A stretch of DNA of 64,000 nt from Amoebophrya sp. A120 (lineage: Eukaryota; Sar; Dinophyceae; Syndiniales; Amoebophryaceae), in the NCBI GenBank assembly GCA_905178155.1, contig CAJINV010000008.1:1860001-1924000 (forward strand). Direction: 5' to 3'. Of the stretch, positions 60,954 to 64,000 are shown piece by piece. How positions within the stretch are numbered: position 1 is the stretch's first letter; each line of letters starts with the position of its first letter. The notes under the pieces were generated by a model. It was not told the DNA's origin, searched no databases, and worked only from the letters and a program-made list of their open reading frames with translations. The position numbers and the translations under genes were made by a program.

Positions 60954-62998
60954 TTACCTGTGCAGCAGCCCGGTCCTCTTTTCTCTCCGTGCCAGATGTT
61001 TTCGTCGCCTCACTTCCGCGCTCATTTTATTTTCTTCCTTGGCAGCTTGACTCCCGCCGAACAGCTTCTCCCGCAAGAAGTAGTCCGCACCGAGGTTGCT
61101 CAACCTTCGCGGGCAGACGCCCGGCATAGGCTCGTAGCGACCTATCTTCGCACGGTAGTACGCCCAGTTGCTGTTGGTGGCCGTGGCTGCACCGCCGCCC
61201 TCGCGACAGGGGGCCGCGAACGTTTCGGCTTTCGGAAACGTCTTCTCCGTAAACAGCGGGGACGGCAGGTTGGTGAAAAAGTGCACGTTCGCAACCAGCT
61301 GCTCCAACGCGGTCGTGTATTTCAGTGACCACTGCAGCAATGCAAGCGCGGAGAAATTCGACGCGTGCTCCTCCTTAGTAGTTGCCGGTTTTATTATTTT
61401 CGATGTAGTTGCGTCTGTTCTACTACTCGGTGCAAAACTTCCTTTCATCGCGGTTACCGTCTGGTCGGTCTTCTTTGATGCTGGTGCGGTTTTTTTACCA
61501 GGAGAACTTTTCGCTGGAGTAGACGCTGTTTCTGTCGCCTTGTCCTGCGCGGCCCCGGCGTCGCGGCCGAACCCCTTGGTATTCCAGCTACCGATATCAA
61601 ATGCAAAAATGTCTCGGTCTGGAAGATTGCCAGCTTTGTCATGCATATTTCTCATGATCCATGATGCCTGTAATGCATGACCTAGCCTCAAAGACTTTTA
61701 GAGGGCGTCCTGATGCATCTTCCGCATGAGAAATGCCCTGTCCGTGTAGCACAAACCGGACCCCTCTTGCTGGTCATGCAATACAAATTTTTTTAGAGTT
61801 CAAAAACAGCATGACAAATCTCGCAATCTTCCAGACCCAGACATTTTTGCATTTGATAACCGAACGCACCCTCGGTGATCAGCGAGGGATGGTAGGTGAG
61901 CTGGCGACTGGATCCCTTGGGCAGGAAATACGTGTAGGGCACCACTTCCTTGCTGTCGAACTTCAGCACGTACTGCATCAACTCCTTGGAAATCATGTAT
62001 CCCCGCCCGCACAGATTTGAGCTGTGATACAGGTTCTCGGACAACGCGCCATGGATCTTGCAAATTCCCGTTTTATGGAACCGGATCACGTCCCATCCAG
62101 ACTCGACCACCTGAAGGAGGTCCTGAATCACTGACGGCGTAAAGTGGCTGTTCACCTGAGAGAGATTCATTTTTTCGGTATGTCAGTACTTGTGTTGACG
62201 AGAGGCATTTGATGGATTTGATTTGAAATTTTACTTCAGTGGCTGCACTTCTGAATGCCTCATTCTGCAACTGAATCTGAAGTTATCTTCGCTATACAGT
62301 CCTTTCCTATTCCTATTCCTAGTACGCTTCTTGCATGTTCGCATAATCATTCTTCAACAGTAGGGCGACGGGAATTTCATTTGTACAACATCTTCATCTT
62401 GTTCAAAGCGCCTGTTTCCTGCTCATCCTAAATTATCGAAAAGGGGAATTATTCCACCGTACCTTCACGTCATCTTCGAAGATGATCGCCGCCTTCAGAT
62501 TGGGGCTGCTCTCGACCGCTTTCTGGTACAAAGCCATGTGGCTTCGCGTGCAACCTAACACGCCACCTTCCGGATCCAGATCTGCAACGTGGTAGTGCAC
62601 CTTACAGCCCATGAACTCATCGGCCTTGTCGGGACTTTGCGCGAATTTACCTGAAGATGCCAAAGATAAACCATTTTCGTTCTCATGCATATCGAACCCA
62701 AGAAGTGCACACGAGCATACAAGAAAATAATCCCACTTTCTTGCTATCCGTGGATAATTGCTAGGCCACCTACTCGCCAGGCGGATTCAAAATCGACGCC
62801 TCGTTGATAACGCAAAAACTTCAAATCATTCATACCGACTTGCTCCCGCCACCCATGTTCGAAAAACGCGCGTCGCTCTGGGCACGTTCGCAAGCTGATC
62901 ATACCGATAAACAATTCGGCCGACACATCGCCCTCCGGTCCACCCGAGGTGACGGCCGGGCCGGTGTCTACTTTCTTCTGTGCCATTACCGGTGCCAT
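60954..62998 (-). CDS. GT25-family glycosyltransferase (LPS/collagen-type)
   Basis: GT25 enzymes transfer sugars, often galactose, from a nucleotide sugar to glycans or hydroxylysine. Four exons (62998-62770, 62650-62463, 62155-61859, 61589-60954) join to 449 residues in frame. Family blocks are FIGMISLRTCPERRAFFE near residue 32, GGVLGCTRSHMALYQKAV near 105 and IIFEDDVK near 135, the last with the metal-binding acidic residues. CGRGYMISKELMQYVL follows. The C-terminal ~200 residues are Ala/Lys-rich, then Arg-rich, and unlike the family. The first three introns comprise two GT-AG introns and one GT-AG of ~308 bases, and the last break is an introner whose removal gives GAFGSWNTKGF. No signal peptide is obvious at the start used. 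Confidence 0.83.
61595..61858. mobile_element. Introner, family 1, in the GT25 gene
   Basis: 264 bp with ends TATCAAATGCAAAAATGT and its exact inverse. ACCGA is duplicated at 61590-61594 and 61859-61863. The internal text shares GCATGA and TGCAATACAAATTTTT words with the other family 1 and 2 copies. The coding frame is restored on removal. Confidence 0.93.
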
Positions 62999-62999
62999 G

Positions 63000-64000
63000 G
63001 TCCACTGATTTTCAAAATCTCAAAAACGACCGATTTCCTTACGGGCTTATTCCAGCGTCCCGTACCTTCAAAAAGTAATACGGGCCGACCATACAGTGAC
63101 CGTAGCCCTGTCAATATCTTACACGACGAGCAGACAAGGGTGACTTTTTGCAAGCCAAGTTGTCTTGTTTCGTGATGGGAAATTGTTGTATCCGATTTTC
63201 TTTTATTCCTCGTCGCGTAAGTACTCAACTTCTACTTGACGACCGCCGTACAGCAGCCCTCACAATTGCCTTTCGCAAGCTCTAGCACCGAGCCACTGCT
63301 ACTGCAGAAGGAGCGAATGCTCTTCTACAGTCAAAAAATAAATCCGCGTCTACTCTTGAAACAGAATAGGCGAGACCTATCAGTAGTGGTTTAGTGTAGC
63401 CGTGCGACAATTAATATCAGGCGCTGTGCCGCTCTCTGATGAAGTATTCAAACTCCTGCTCTCAGAATGATGAAGTTGATGAAGCTAACTATCGCAGGAG
63501 CTTCTTCTCCACTTAGAAGTCCTTCAGCTTTCCACCCGACGGATGAAAATGTGGAACGATGCCAGGTTTTTGAGAATGTTGAAAAAAAAGTAGTTGTAAT
63601 GGAGTCTACTATTCCACGACTAGCAAGAAGCCACCCGGTGCCCCACCAAACAGGAGGGCACCACAGGCTTTTCCTTATCCAGAATAGTGTGAATGCTGAT
63701 GTATGAGGCGATTGATATCAGGTGTATGTTTCCAAAAATCCAAGGGGAAATAGTCATGGGGCTCGCTATTACATCTAAAATGTCCTATACAGGTTTCTTC
63801 AAATATTATGCTTTGGGATTTCTATGAGTTTTATGAGTCAGGTGCTGGTCAGCAGGTAAGGTGCAAATGGTTTTTGCGTGTAGATCCTACTACTCAAAGA
63901 ATCGATGGCCAACTAAAAGTCTACCACAGCTTTAAAAATCTCTCGCCCAAAGAAAAATTCAGATTTCTCTCGCAACCGTAAAAAAGCCATCTCTCTCGGA
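63000..64000. other. Right-edge spacer, no recognisable gene
   Basis: AT-rich DNA upstream of the glycosyltransferase gene. It presumably includes its promoter, but no defined element or coding exon can be supported. Confidence 0.5.

Overview
The window looks like nuclear DNA from an alveolate eukaryote. The best fit is a syndinian dinoflagellate of the Amoebophrya type (moderate confidence). Genes are split by many introns, exons are GC-rich, and introns and spacers are AT-rich. Every gene I can support lies on the minus strand, as in dinoflagellate unidirectional gene arrays. Seven short transposon-like elements with terminal inverted repeats (TIRs) and exact 5-bp target duplications sit inside coding exons. 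Taking out the element plus one copy of the duplication restores the reading frame in every case. These are introners (introner elements), and such non-canonical introns are reported from Amoebophrya.

Layout from left to right, all genes on minus. 3.3-4.9 kb: a UBE2H-type ubiquitin-conjugating enzyme. 5.2-7.8 kb: short-exon genes that are only partly resolved. 7.9-9.2 kb: a single-span membrane protein. 10.3-11.6 kb: an unknown 360-residue protein with a Cys-rich tail. 12.6-18.7 kb: a long coiled-coil protein, possibly CCDC180-like and therefore axonemal, with one introner. 19.5-20.6 kb: a secreted Cys-containing protein. 21.6-27.2 kb: a divergent kinesin with a ~990-residue N-terminal extension and a ~310-residue insertion in the motor.

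28.5-45.7 kb is a tandem array of two alternating families. Three genes (28.5-34.4, 37.7-40.1, 44.0-45.7 kb) encode a low-complexity (Gly/Pro-rich) N-terminal part followed by a conserved domain whose PGG...QEES pattern suggests a remote macrodomain/PARG-like (DUF2263-like) fold. Two genes (34.7-36.5 and 40.2-42.0 kb) encode proteins beginning MGLFR, with a basic disordered middle and an acidic tail. The order is repeated, so a two-gene cassette has been duplicated.

46.7-48.5 kb: a Gfo/Idh/MocA oxidoreductase with one introner. 48.5-52.5 kb: AT-rich DNA with no gene seen. 52.5-55.0 kb: a cytochrome P450. 55.1-55.5 kb: a 450-bp TIR element with a perfect 56-bp palindrome, abutting the stop codon of the next gene. 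55.5-60.7 kb: one gene fusing a DAO-type (sarcosine-oxidase-like) flavoenzyme to a multi-span ICMT/PEMT-like methyltransferase and carrying four introners. 61.0-63.0 kb: a GT25-family glycosyltransferase with one introner. The last kilobase has no recognisable gene.

Exon joins were worked out by hand from splice signals, frame and family motifs. They are exact where bases are given and approximate elsewhere.
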